Below are positions 43,891 to 53,927 of a stretch of DNA of 64,000 nucleotides, in pieces. The notes beneath the pieces were generated by a model, which worked only from the letters and a program-made list of their open reading frames with translations, ran no database searches and was not told the DNA's origin. Both the position numbers and the translations under genes were made by a program. The stretch is from Saccharomycodes ludwigii (Eukaryota; Ascomycota; Saccharomycetes; Saccharomycodales; Saccharomycodaceae): assembly GCF_020623625.1 (NCBI RefSeq), contig NC_060202.1:1429501-1493500 (forward strand), given 5' to 3'. Each line of letters begins with the position of its first letter. The stretch's first letter is position 1.

Positions 43891-46800
43891 TCACTTAGGA
43901 CTTAAAGGTTTCCATGCATCCATACTCAATTCAGGTTTTTTAGCAAGAACTGTTGGAGGGCCACCAGTATTACCATTTTTTTTAACTTTTGGCGTGGATC
44001 CTTTATTAGATGCGGTGGTATTGGTATCTTTTGCAACAGATAAATCAGGATTCTTAAATGGTACCTTAGGTGGCGATATATCTTTTTTAGGCTTCAAAAT
44101 GCTTTCTGAATTAAAACCAGGAGGTAATTTTACATTTAATGGTGGTTCCGGTCTATGCGTTATATCATCGGGTAAAGTAGACATGCTGACAGTATGTCTT
44201 GGGGCTGGTGGTGTTGGCGGTGCGTTAACATTTGTAATACTTGTAGTCTCTGTGGTATTAGCGGTAGCGGTTTTATTGGTATTCAAACTACTATCAGTTA
44301 TCCTACTAGTTCCTGATGCATTAGAACCAACAGGTGATGAAAGTGACTTCGGTTTTAATGGAACCAGAGGCGGCGTGGAAGAGCGGAAACTCATGTCGCT
44401 AATAGTGTTAATGGGCGAGGATACGCTAGAGGTTGAGTCCGTTATAGGACCGTTACCGATATCTAAATCCAACAAATTAATTTCTAAGGGTAATTGCTTC
44501 CCATTTTCGCTTCTTTTTGGATCTAGTATGCCGCTCTTTCTCGGAGGAGGAACAGGTTTGCTATTAATAGTACTAGTTGACGAAATTGGTAATTTCGCCG
44601 ATAAAATTTGTCCCAGCGGATTCACTGTTTGTTTATTTTTATTATCCGTTATTTTTTCCCCTGCTTCTTTTTCCTCCTCTTCCTCAATCAGCAAGGAAGA
44701 AGCGCTTATAGCACTTTCATTCGGATGTAACACCTTATAGTCTTTTTTAAATTTGTCAATGAATTCATCTTTTTTATTTTGGTTGACAAATTCAACCTTA
44801 GACCTGTAAGCTGCATATACTGGTTTATGGTCACTAAAGTGTAAACAAACATCAGAATACGATAAAGGTCTTAAATTTTTCCCATTATACAAAATTCTAT
44901 CTGTCCAAGATGGTGTTCTTGCCTTTTCTGATGTGTCATACAAATCTGTACCCAAATCATATTTATATGTTGGCGGAAATCTAATTGTTGGCTCCTTAAA
45001 CCCCTTGAAAACAACACCTGCATTGATTTCTTGTGTTAATTGATCATATTGGAGCAATTTACTTAGATTGCTTGGGGCATTCTTGTCGCTCAAGACTTTT
45101 CTAACTTCCTCATTAGGCAAATCTATTCTATAATTCAAATCCCCTAGCCAAAAAATGTTATCATGGATTGGGATAGTTTTGCCCCTAGTAAATTTAACAT
45201 TTTTCATAATGGATTCAAAATCAATACGACGTTCTTCAAAATTGGACACACCAGCAGCCAAATGGGAATTTACAAAACAAAACGATGTCTCACCATAATT
45301 AAATCTAATTGCAACTGCTCCCTTATTCCCAGCAATCCCACCAAACCCAGTTTTTTTGGACCCACCTTCAACCTGTTTAACATTGTTAACTTTATCAGCC
45401 CTAACAAAAAATAAAATCATTAAAGAGGTCATTTGTTCCGCCCTCAACATCATGTATTTATCACCACCATTTTCCGTATTGTTACTATATTGATTTAAAC
45501 AGTCATTAACCATATTTACCCAAATAGATCTCTTGGAATAATCTGCATTTAATAATGAACCTGCAGTTAGTTCAATAACCTCTTGTAGGCCCAACACAAC
45601 AATATCCGGTTGGAATTTATCACCAATTGGGTATAACCATTTACTTAGATCACTTTTCCTGGTGATACCATTAACATTATAGGTACCAATTAATAAATTT
45701 ATGGTATCTGAGAGTGTATATTGGTCAGAAACTTTAGCCAACTGAGAACTAACATATTCCATCATCGGATCATATAACTGAACAGCCAATTGATTTGGCA
45801 ATTTACCCAACAATTTATCAATATTGTTTTGTTTATCCTTATCCATAAAATTATTGATATAGATTCTACTAACAGATTTAGTGGCATCGGCCAACGCTCC
45901 GGCAAATGACATTTTACCCTTTCTAGAAAATGAAGACTTCAATGCATTTGTACCAGTGTAAATTTGGGAAATTTGGTCTCCATTGTCAGCCCATAAAGTG
46001 TTGTGCTTTATGAAACAATCAATTTCCTCGTCAAACATTGAGGTGGATTTACTTTTCAATAACTTAAAATCTTGTAAAAATAATTTAAACACTAAGTTGC
46101 TAATAAATTGTTGAATTAAATTAGTTCTATCCAAACAATCCAAACAATTCACCCTGAAAACACCGTGCTGTTCACTCAGTGTTTTGCCCTCAACGACATC
46201 ATACGAAAAATACCCACTATCTAGCAGAAAATCCTGTATCAACGGTTTTAATTTCACGGCAGCAGAAAATCCTTCAGTGGCAGTCTCCTTGTGGAAATCA
46301 AATTCAGTCAAAAATATATTGTCTTTATATTTGGAATTTTTTATGTGCTTCCTATACCTCCTTGTCAATTCAATTTCTGACGACTTTGTGGATAATAAAT
46401 TAACTACATCTACAGGACCATATTTTGAGCACAATTTATTGAAATGTTCATCAAACGTAGGTTGTGTAGCTTCTACAGATCTAGTGATAGAGACTTTTGG
46501 GTTCAAAATAGAGGTATCTTGTTCCCAAAAAACAGGAACGCTTCCTCTTACTTCAGTAAATGCAAAACAATATTCCTTGGAATACATGACAAACTCAGTT
46601 TCAACAAAGTTTGCTACATTTCCGTCATCATCAATGCCTCTGGCATTGTATCTGGTACCTGCTCTTTTCCAACTCTGTTTTGAAATAACAGTCAAAGACA
46701 CTTTCAACTTATTAACATAAGACATATATGTTTCCGCAAAACCTCTAATAACAGTAGTCAAAAACCCTTCTTCGTCCAAAATATCCTTTTCACCATCAGA

Positions 46801-47610
46801 TAATCTATCTCTAAAAGAGATAACTTCTTGCATTAAAAACGAGTTCCACATATACTCTTCTTCATAATGATCCAGGCTTAAAGAGTGGTTATTTTTCAAG
46901 CCGCCTCTGTTTTGTAAAGTTGAAGTTAAGTCAAAATCAGAACTATAGTAAAACGAGCCGCTACTTAATAATTTTCTCAAGTCATGGCATGGGTGTTTGG
47001 CCAATAAACCATCGTCAATTATATTATTAGACACGTTGTTTGTACCTCTGGCATATTCTGCGCTATGGTTTGACGTATTGGTTGTAAACCCCCCACTGTT
47101 GGTTCGATATTGTAATTCGACATCAGGTTCGTACATCAATGTATTAGAAGCAGAACGAGGCGTATTATTCGTGTTGTTTTTGCTACTAGATGCACCATTG
47201 TCATCATTTGTTTGCAAAATGGGGTATCCGTTTGAATCTATTTCAACAAAATCCCATTTGGGATCATTTAGACAAAAAAAATCAACTGCAAAAATTTTGT
47301 TGACAGATTCATGGGGAATAGGCTGTGCCACTTTAGTTTTCCCAGTGATACAAGCAATAAAAATTAAATTGTTTAATTCAATTAGGCCAATAAACCCGTA
47401 AATATCATGAAAAGAAAGCTTTTGAAAAAAATTACTATTTTTGTTGTTTGAATTGGATTTTTTGCAATTTTCCAACACAAATGATTTAGGTTTTAATTGA
47501 ATAGCACATGAAGGAATTTGATTATTAACGCATTGAAAGATTAACGCATAATTTGTTGAGCATACTGCAATTTGACGATCCTCTGGATGTTGCTTAACGT
47601 AAAGTTCCAT
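43891..47610 (-). CDS. INP52: Synaptojanin-like polyphosphoinositide phosphatase (Inp52/Inp53)
   Basis: Inp52 and Inp53 are paralogous synaptojanins that dephosphorylate PI(4,5)P2 and other phosphoinositides in endocytosis and TGN traffic. The 1239-residue protein has an N-terminal Sac1 domain (about 60-560) with a complete CX5RT motif at Cys489-Arg495 (NCLDCLDRT), unlike Inp51. The 5-phosphatase domain (about 645-940) shows GLQEV, WLGDLNYRIDLP and FSDHKPVYA. The C-terminus is Pro-rich (for example PPTPPAPRH, KPVPPPRK), suitable for SH3 binding. This gene corresponds to both INP52 (YNL106C) and INP53 (YOR109W), so the symbol is one of two co-orthologues. Confidence 0.94.
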   Translation of the reverse strand: MELYVKQHPEDRQIAVCSTNYALIFQCVNNQIPSCAIQLKPKSFVLENCKKSNSNNKNSNFFQKLSFHDIYGFIGLIELNNLIFIACITGKTKVAQPIPHESVNKIFAVDFFCLNDPKWDFVEIDSNGYPILQTNDDNGASSSKNNTNNTPRSASNTLMYEPDVELQYRTNSGGFTTNTSNHSAEYARGTNNVSNNIIDDGLLAKHPCHDLRKLLSSGSFYYSSDFDLTSTLQNRGGLKNNHSLSLDHYEEEYMWNSFLMQEVISFRDRLSDGEKDILDEEGFLTTVIRGFAETYMSYVNKLKVSLTVISKQSWKRAGTRYNARGIDDDGNVANFVETEFVMYSKEYCFAFTEVRGSVPVFWEQDTSILNPKVSITRSVEATQPTFDEHFNKLCSKYGPVDVVNLLSTKSSEIELTRRYRKHIKNSKYKDNIFLTEFDFHKETATEGFSAAVKLKPLIQDFLLDSGYFSYDVVEGKTLSEQHGVFRVNCLDCLDRTNLIQQFISNLVFKLFLQDFKLLKSKSTSMFDEEIDCFIKHNTLWADNGDQISQIYTGTNALKSSFSRKGKMSFAGALADATKSVSRIYINNFMDKDKQNNIDKLLGKLPNQLAVQLYDPMMEYVSSQLAKVSDQYTLSDTINLLIGTYNVNGITRKSDLSKWLYPIGDKFQPDIVVLGLQEVIELTAGSLLNADYSKRSIWVNMVNDCLNQYSNNTENGGDKYMMLRAEQMTSLMILFFVRADKVNNVKQVEGGSKKTGFGGIAGNKGAVAIRFNYGETSFCFVNSHLAAGVSNFEERRIDFESIMKNVKFTRGKTIPIHDNIFWLGDLNYRIDLPNEEVRKVLSDKNAPSNLSKLLQYDQLTQEINAGVVFKGFKEPTIRFPPTYKYDLGTDLYDTSEKARTPSWTDRILYNGKNLRPLSYSDVCLHFSDHKPVYAAYRSKVEFVNQNKKDEFIDKFKKDYKVLHPNESAISASSLLIEEEEEKEAGEKITDNKNKQTVNPLGQILSAKLPISSTSTINSKPVPPPRKSGILDPKRSENGKQLPLEINLLDLDIGNGPITDSTSSVSSPINTISDMSFRSSTPPLVPLKPKSLSSPVGSNASGTSRITDSSLNTNKTATANTTETTSITNVNAPPTPPAPRHTVSMSTLPDDITHRPEPPLNVKLPPGFNSESILKPKKDISPPKVPFKNPDLSVAKDTNTTASNKGSTPKVKKNGNTGGPPTVLAKKPELSMDAWKPLSPK

Positions 47611-47878
47611 TGTTGTGTATAAATGTAGTTTTATTTATAAATGTTTGTCTTATTTCGGAAGTTTAATCTAGATCTGTATTGGAGTAGAAGGAAGGGGTAT
47701 GAGGAAAAGAAGGAAAGAAAGAAAGAAAAAAAAAAGTTCCTTTTAATAAAATAATAAGTTAATTTTCTTAATCTTAATTTGAGGTTAACTGTATATAACT
47801 TCTTAAATTATTCTTCTCTTGGAATATATTTTTTTTTTTTAATCTTTTTTACATAGATTTGCTATATTGAAGAAAAAG

Positions 47879-47911
<33 letters not shown>

Positions 47912-48240
47912 AAGTTAGAAAAGGAGAATTTTTAAAATCATAGGGGAAAAAATATACAATATATTCAAAGGAAAAGAAAATACTAAAAGAAAAAAAATTT
48001 TTTTTTTTCGGTGGGAAAAAACAAAAACAATAACAAAAAGTGCAACAAACATTAAAATTCATGTTTGATGAAGTAAAAAAGAAAAAAAAAAAAAAAAAAA
48101 AATTTCCCATTTAATATTATTATATAGTAATAAATAAATAAATAAATTAATCAATCAGCAAGTATGCACATACACATATATACATACATAAAATAATGAC
48201 ATAATAAATCCACCAACATCGCTAGTTTTCAACATCTAAC
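47611..48240. promoter_or_regulatory. Intergenic: INP52/53 promoter and LEU4 3' region
   Basis: The 630 bases hold A runs (about 47880-47907, 48082-48101), a T run near 47830 and TAAATAAATAAAT repeats near 48131. No gene or strong factor site is visible. Confidence 0.45.
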
Positions 48241-50154
48241 TTAGGCAGAAACCTTATTAGCAGTATTGTTGCTGTCATTTAAATATTCTTCTGGAACTAT
48301 TATATTATCAGATGCAATGATATTATTTAAGGTAGAGACTATACAATCCATTGGAGCATCACCAACATCTTCAGAAACACTAACACCCCATTGATAAGCT
48401 TTTTCGTTATCAGATTCACGTCTATATCCCAAATGAATGTAAGAAGCCGCTTTGGCATCCTTACCGGTACCGATGGCATGTTCAGTGTAGTTGGTAACCT
48501 CCAAATTGACTTGCAAAGTTTTAGATAATGCATCAATCAAACAAGAAATTGGACCATTACCTTCACCTTGAATATCAATAATATCACCACTAGAAAATTG
48601 GATCTGGCCAGTTAGAATTCTCTTTTGGGAATCCTTAGAGGATGAATCGCTATATGGTTTTTGAATAACATAATCAATCAATTTGAATTCAGCACTATTA
48701 GTGTTTTCTATGCCATAATTGTAACTTTTTCTGAACAATTCAGTGATTTCTTTACTCTTCAATTCTCTACCTAATTTATCTGCCTCATTTTGAACAATAG
48801 AGGAGAATTCAATTTGCATATTTCTTGGTAAATCCAAGCCCAAAGTTTTCAAAATAATCCAGGCGGCACCACCTTTACCAGATTGAGAGTTAACTCTGAT
48901 AACAGCTTCGTAATCTCTGCCAATATCTTGTGGATCCAATGGCAAGTATGGAATTCTCCAATATTGGCCCAATGGATGATTTTCAGCGCGTCTTTTTTCT
49001 TGCAAAGTAAACCCTTTCTTGATAGCATCTTGATGAGACCCACTGAATGCACAGGCAACTAAATCCCCAGCGTATGGAGCTCTTGGATGAATAGGAACTT
49101 TGTTGCAACGCTCAGCAACTTCGATAACGCTTCTAATATCACTAAAGTCCAAATTTGGAGAAACACCTTGAGTATACATATTTAAGGCAATAGTAATTAA
49201 ATCAACATTACCTGTACGTTCACCATTACCAAATAGACACCCTTCGACACGGTCTGCACCAGCTAGCATACCCAACTCAGAAGCAGCAACACCACAGCCA
49301 CGATCATTGTGGCAATGTGTAGAAATACAGACTTTCTCGCGCTCGCTGATATGGGTGGAGAAATATTCTACCTGATCGGCATAAACGTTTGGACTAGAGA
49401 CTTCCACAGTTGCTGGTAAATTGAAAATGATTGGGTTTTCTTCGGATGGACCCCAGGCTTCCTTAACAGCTTCACATATTTCGACAGAAAATTCAGCAGG
49501 AGTGTCACTAAAACATTCAGGAGAAAATTGATAAGACCAAATAGTACCACTTTGCTTAGGATCATCTTTAGTTAATTTTCTAACCAACTTAGTGGCTTCA
49601 ATAGCCTTTGCAATGGCTTCTTTTTGGCTCATTTGGAAAACAACGTCACGGAATAAATCACTAGTAGCTAGATAAGTATGGATAGTAGCTTTTTTAGCAC
49701 CAGTCAAGGAGTCAACAGTTCTTCTAATCAAGTGTTCTCTTGATTGAACCAAAGCTTGGATAGAAACATCATCTGGAACATTTTCAACAGCATACCTGGT
49801 GAAATCGAAATCTGTTTGGGAGGCACTTGGGAATGCAACTTCGATTTCTTTAAAACCAAGACTTATTAATTTATGAAAGTATTCCTTCTTTTGTTCCACA
49901 CTCATTGGATCAGGTAAGGATTGGTTACCATCTCTCAAATCAGTGCTCAACCAACGTGGAGCCTTAGTAATTTTATTATTTGGCCATTGTCTGTTTGGTA
50001 AATTGACCTGTTGGCATGGCTTGTACTTCTTGGATGGATCCTTTAGCATATTTTTATATTTTAATTGGACTGGTGGGATAGATTTAGTTCTTATTTTCCC
50101 ACCGACAGCGGCCACTTGCTCGGCAGCACATCTTACTAGAGTTTTGAAAAACAT
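48241..50154 (-). CDS. LEU4: Alpha-isopropylmalate synthase (Leu4/Leu9)
   Basis: This enzyme condenses 2-ketoisovalerate with acetyl-CoA, the first committed step of leucine synthesis; its product is also the co-activator of Leu3. The 637-residue protein has an HMGL-like catalytic barrel at about 65-360, with STDLRDGNQSLPDP and the metal-binding THCHNDRG. The regulatory LeuA dimer domain occupies about 470-610, with GNGPISCLIDALS. An N-terminal extension MFFKTLVRCAAEQVAA looks like a mitochondrial presequence. An internal Met36 (codon 50047-50049, MLKDPSKKYKP) aligns with the start of the short Leu4 form in S. cerevisiae. It is co-orthologous to LEU4 (YNL104C) and LEU9 (YOR108W). Confidence 0.96.
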   Translation of the reverse strand: MFFKTLVRCAAEQVAAVGGKIRTKSIPPVQLKYKNMLKDPSKKYKPCQQVNLPNRQWPNNKITKAPRWLSTDLRDGNQSLPDPMSVEQKKEYFHKLISLGFKEIEVAFPSASQTDFDFTRYAVENVPDDVSIQALVQSREHLIRRTVDSLTGAKKATIHTYLATSDLFRDVVFQMSQKEAIAKAIEATKLVRKLTKDDPKQSGTIWSYQFSPECFSDTPAEFSVEICEAVKEAWGPSEENPIIFNLPATVEVSSPNVYADQVEYFSTHISEREKVCISTHCHNDRGCGVAASELGMLAGADRVEGCLFGNGERTGNVDLITIALNMYTQGVSPNLDFSDIRSVIEVAERCNKVPIHPRAPYAGDLVACAFSGSHQDAIKKGFTLQEKRRAENHPLGQYWRIPYLPLDPQDIGRDYEAVIRVNSQSGKGGAAWIILKTLGLDLPRNMQIEFSSIVQNEADKLGRELKSKEITELFRKSYNYGIENTNSAEFKLIDYVIQKPYSDSSSKDSQKRILTGQIQFSSGDIIDIQGEGNGPISCLIDALSKTLQVNLEVTNYTEHAIGTGKDAKAASYIHLGYRRESDNEKAYQWGVSVSEDVGDAPMDCIVSTLNNIIASDNIIVPEEYLNDSNNTANKVSA

Positions 50155-50513
50155 TTTTTTTTCTCTCTCTTTAGCTATGTGTTATTGATTCTTGTTGGTA
50201 TGAGTTAAAATGAAAAGAAAAGAAGCTAATGATTAAAAAAAAAAAAAAATAAAAATAAGAATAAAATGAAGAATTGTAGTTATGTTTTATAATAACAAGA
50301 CATTAAATAAGAAACAGAAATGTAATAATGAAAGCAGGAGAAGAAAGTAAAAAGAAAAAGCTTGAAAATGAAAAGGTCTGAAAAAAAAAGAAAAGAAAAG
50401 AAGAGAAAAAGAATAAAAAAAAAAAAAAAGTGAAGCAAAGAAAGTTATATATAATGGGATTATTAACTTATGTCCAAGGGAATTTGAAAAAACTTTTCAT
50501 TTTCATTTTCATT

Positions 50514-50520
50514 TGAGTCA
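50514..50520. promoter_or_regulatory. Gcn4 site TGAGTCA in LEU4 promoter
   Basis: TGAGTCA is the exact AP-1-type Gcn4 heptamer. It lies 360 bases upstream of LEU4 on the leftward strand. General amino-acid control of LEU4 by Gcn4 is known in S. cerevisiae; here it is inferred. Confidence 0.65.
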
Positions 50521-50712
50521 TTTGTCATATGTGATGCATTAATGAAAAAAAAAAATTAGAAAAAAACACGAAGTTGTCAGTCGTTATTTTTTTTTCTCCA
50601 TTTAACAAAACTTCGTAGTGATCATTCTGTAATTGTATTTTACCGTGCATGTGCGGACTACACACAATCAGGACTCTACGTCACTTTTAAAAGCTCTACT
50701 TATTTTTTCTCT

Positions 50713-50722
50713 CCGGTTCCGG
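50713..50722. promoter_or_regulatory. Leu3 site CCGGTTCCGG in LEU4 promoter
   Basis: The ten bases match the Leu3 consensus CCGGNNCCGG. They lie 559 bases upstream of LEU4. Leu3, with alpha-isopropylmalate, regulates LEU4 in S. cerevisiae. The motif is long and GC-rich in very AT-rich DNA, so chance is unlikely. Confidence 0.75.
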
Positions 50723-50747
50723 TGCAAATTTATTATCACCAAACATT

Positions 50748-50789
50748 AAAAATAAAAATAAAAATAAAAATAAAAATAAAAATAAAAAT
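50748..50789 (+). repeat. AAAAAT hexamer repeat, seven units
   Basis: Seven exact AAAAAT units lie between the Leu3 site and the 3' side of RGS2. Confidence 0.85.
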
Positions 50790-51067
50790 AAAATTTTAAA
50801 AATCAGCAGAGGTAACCCAAAGGGCGGTGGTGTGGGTTTAAATTTTTTAAAAATAATCTACTGTCTAGAACATTTACTACCACTAAAAACTCTACCGAAT
50901 AAATTTGTTAGAATAATATTTTAAATGCCTACCGGTTCGGTTACCTATTTAATTACTTAAAAATAAATGAAGCTCGGTTAAATAGAAATATATATATATA
51001 TGATATTATTAGTTACTGAAACACACAAAACAAACAAATTTTTCTACTTGCTTGCTTACTTACTTAC

Positions 51068-52087
51068 TTAATGAACGCTTTTTGTCCTTATTCTTTTTAT
51101 GTTAACAGAAGGCCGTCTAATCATGTTAAAAGAGGGACTATTGCTTTTTTTAACCGTGCTATCACTATTTGTTTCTATACTATCAATATTATCGCCTTCT
51201 TTATTTAAAAGTAATATCTTCTTGAGCAGTTTCTTGTTCGTTACCATATTAATAAAACTACTCTTTCTATTGTTACTGTTACCAGCGGTGTTACCACTAT
51301 TAGTAATATTTTTGGTATTGATAGTTGATGTAGTAAATGCAGGTGTTGATGAAACAATATTCTTTTTATTATTAATCTTGGAAGGATTTTGTCCCAGTTT
51401 AGCGTTGGTGTTAGGTAAAGAATGCACTTTCATTTTTGGTATCAATGAACTCTTGGATGCACTTTTTAAATTATTACTATTGTTGCCATTAACATTGTGG
51501 ATACCTAATTCTTCCTCGCTACTCGTACTTGCTATAGCTGAACTTTTAATACTAAAGGTTCCACTGGAAGTATTACTTGTACTATCCGCAGTATTATTAC
51601 TAATAACAGGACTAATGGTATTAGGAGCGGTATTAATACTGTTTTCTTTGGCTTTGTTACTTATATAGTTCAGATAGTTATCTTGCAATAGACTATAAAT
51701 ACAGTGTCTAATCTCTAATAAATCATCGTATTTGGGAATTTCAAAATTATCAAAATATAAATCGAATTTACTTCTTATATTTTCTGATAAATTGCACTGC
51801 TGGGGTGCATTAATTTTAATAAACTGAGAATATACTGAATTTATCCATAGATCCAAGGGAAATTTATATTTATTGGGTAGCTTTAAACCTTCGTCTATAT
51901 CAACTTCATAATAATATAAAAAAGGTTGGGAATTAATCATAAACAATAAATTTTCTTCACAGTGTTTCTTTACTAGATATTTATGAAAAGAGTCTAAATT
52001 ATATTCCATGGTACTACTCACAGTACTGTTGTCAAAGGATTGCGATATTATGTCATTTAAATTGGGTATACTGGGGCTAGTCTGCAT
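51068..52087 (-). CDS. RGS2: Rgs2-like regulator of G-protein signalling
   Basis: Rgs2 is a GTPase-activating protein for the Galpha subunit Gpa2 in glucose signalling through cAMP. The 339-residue protein has a yeast-type RGS domain in its first 145 residues: DSFHKYLVKKHCEENLLF, then PFLYYYEVD and LDLWINSVYSQFIKINAPQQ-like helices and a final YDDLLEIRHCIYSLL. The second half is low complexity and basic (Ser/Asn-rich with KKLLKKILLL and KRIRTKSVH). S. cerevisiae Rgs2 has 309 residues. The identity is supported by position: YOR107W lies between LEU9 and VAM3. Confidence 0.9.
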   Translation of the reverse strand: MQTSPSIPNLNDIISQSFDNSTVSSTMEYNLDSFHKYLVKKHCEENLLFMINSQPFLYYYEVDIDEGLKLPNKYKFPLDLWINSVYSQFIKINAPQQCNLSENIRSKFDLYFDNFEIPKYDDLLEIRHCIYSLLQDNYLNYISNKAKENSINTAPNTISPVISNNTADSTSNTSSGTFSIKSSAIASTSSEEELGIHNVNGNNSNNLKSASKSSLIPKMKVHSLPNTNAKLGQNPSKINNKKNIVSSTPAFTTSTINTKNITNSGNTAGNSNNRKSSFINMVTNKKLLKKILLLNKEGDNIDSIETNSDSTVKKSNSPSFNMIRRPSVNIKRIRTKSVH

Positions 52088-53483
52088 TTTCTTTTTCTTT
52101 TTCTTTTTCTTTTTTTTTTTTCTTTTTTCTTCTTCTTCTTCTTTTTTGCTAGTAGTAGTGGTAAGAATGATAAAAAAATAATAATGGCAACAAGAATATT
52201 ATTAAAAAAATACAAGAAATAAAGGAACTAGTGTACATATATATATATATATAACGACTTTTTTGGGTAATATTATCATGTCAATAATAAAGGTACGTAA
52301 ACAAAAAGAAAAAGAAAAGAAAAAAAAAAAAATTAACTAATTAATTAAAAAAAAATAAAAAAATGAATCTGTTAAGATAAGAAAAATAAGAATACAAATT
52401 TCATTTCTTTTATATAAATAATAAAACAAAGATATAAATAACTTATTTCTAGGCAAAGTCACTCAGTATCTTTATTTATCTATTCATTTAGTTATTTATT
52501 TTGTGCTTTTATAAAAAATAACTAACCAAAAGAAAAAAAAAAAAAGCAATTTATTGGCCTTTTTGGTTACTTTCTGTATGAGTTATTAATAATACGCTTG
52601 TTTTATTTTATTTTAAATTAAGTGTTTATTCAACATTTCTAAACGGTGAGCACTTTCCTGCGTATTGGAGAAGAAAAAGTGGGTTTTTTTTTTTTATTTT
52701 ATTTTTCAACGTGCTATTTTCTGTGTGTGTACGTTTCTGTGGACGGCTAGGAGAGATGTATGTCCTTTTTATTTTCTTGATTATGAAACGTTTTTTTTGT
52801 ATTTTTTTTTTTTTGTTATTAATATTATCATCCTGTTATCTAAGATCTTATTAAATTAAATTCAATCCAAAAATAAAAAATATTTCCACACCCCTCCCCG
52901 TACAAATATCTTTTAATTTATGTCAAAACTAATCATTCCCAACAAAGCTCATTAGCCCTCTCTTTTATAAAGTTTGAACAAGTGTTAAAAAAATAAATTT
53001 ATTATTATGAAAACGTTTTTTTTTTTATCTTGTTTGGTTATTTGTTTACTTTTACATTTTACATTTTACGTTTTCCGTTTCCATTAAAGCCTTGTTGATG
53101 TCTTTATCTCCAAAAAAAAAAATTTTTTTCTTATTAATTATCACATAAACAAAGTTGCAAAATACGTTTAAATAAATCAAAAAAATAATGTAACCTTTCC
53201 CCTGAGCATTATCAATAAATTGCGTGGAACTCCTATTTGCAAGAAAAAAAAAAAAAAAAAAAAAAATTAAAAGTGATGCACTTATTTGCCAATGTTCTAC
53301 GACATTATACAATTCCATAATTACTATTGTCATATACAGTTATCTTAAACTTGTACGCAAAACAAAAACAAAAAAAGAAAAAAAAGAAATGGGAAGAAAA
53401 TTAAAAAAAAAAAAAAAAAAAAAAGGAAAAATGAGAATGAACGTATTACAAATACATTTATGATTAAAAAGTACCGTAATGTG

Positions 53484-53489
53484 CACGTG
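53484..53489. promoter_or_regulatory. Cbf1-type E-box CACGTG upstream of MET4
   Basis: CACGTG lies 439 bases upstream of the MET4 ATG. Cbf1 recruits Met4 to this sequence at sulfur genes, so the site would allow feedback on MET4 itself. It lies 24 bases from a Reb1-type site. Confidence 0.5.
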
Positions 53490-53512
53490 ACACCCCTTCC
53501 CCAACTTTTTGT

Positions 53513-53519
53513 TTACCCG
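53513..53519 (+). promoter_or_regulatory. Reb1-type site TTACCCG upstream of MET4
   Basis: TTACCCGA matches the Reb1 core and is followed 17 bases later by a 20-base poly(A) run, a usual nucleosome-free-region layout. The position is 409 bases upstream of the MET4 ATG. Confidence 0.5.
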
Positions 53520-53927
53520 ACTATAATGAAAACTTAAAAAAAAAAAAAAAAAAAAACTGTGGTACTACCAAAAAAAAAAAAAAGTCACATATTATTACCA
53601 CTAATATTAATCACCCATACTTGCATATACCACAGTTTTAATATAAATATAAGATATTCTTTCAAATTAGTAAATTAAAAGCAATTATCATCTTCGTCAT
53701 CGTGATTTCTTTGAAATAACTATAATTTTTTTTCTTTTTCCCTTTCCATCGTAAGAAAAATTCAACTGAAAAAAAAAAAAAAAAAAAAAGAAAAAACAAA
53801 CAAAACAACCATTTTTAATCTCTACATATAATAGTACCAAGAGGTAAGGAATATACAAGAATATCTGGTGTGTGGGTCAAAACAAACGGAAAGAAAAGAA
53901 ATTGAATGTATTATCATAAAACATAAT

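Larger units (their letters stand above)
50155..51067. promoter_or_regulatory. LEU4 promoter and RGS2 3' region
   Basis: These 913 bases serve as LEU4 promoter, since both neighbours read leftward. Toward LEU4 lie a TATA-like TATATATA (50446-50453), a Gcn4 site (50514-50520) and a Leu3 site (50713-50722). A seven-unit AAAAAT repeat is at 50748-50789, and a TA repeat is near 50991-51003. No gene is visible. Confidence 0.6.
52088..53927. promoter_or_regulatory. Longest spacer: divergent RGS2 and MET4 promoters
   Basis: No gene is supported in 1840 bases. I see pyrimidine repeats just upstream of RGS2 (52090-52146), a TA repeat near 52238-52252, and many A/T runs (about 53244-53266, 53402-53424, 53537-53556, 53770-53789). 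MET4-proximal sites are CACGTG at 53484-53489 and TTACCCG at 53513-53519. Short frames within it are homopolymer artefacts. I looked for tRNA A/B boxes and found none. Confidence 0.5.

Noticed and set aside
43886-44740. 284-codon frame on the plus strand opposite INP52/53
   Set aside because: It is a shadow of the Pro/Ser/Thr-rich tail of the real gene, has no family motif, and the INP52/53 frame is conserved across the same bases.
51099-51668. 189-codon Leu-rich frame opposite RGS2
   Set aside because: Same compositional artefact; it covers the Ser/Asn-rich half of RGS2 and has no recognisable domain.
53868-53927. 20-codon upstream extension of MET4
   Set aside because: The extension begins at GTG, not ATG. 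The ATG at 53928 gives a start that resembles the family.
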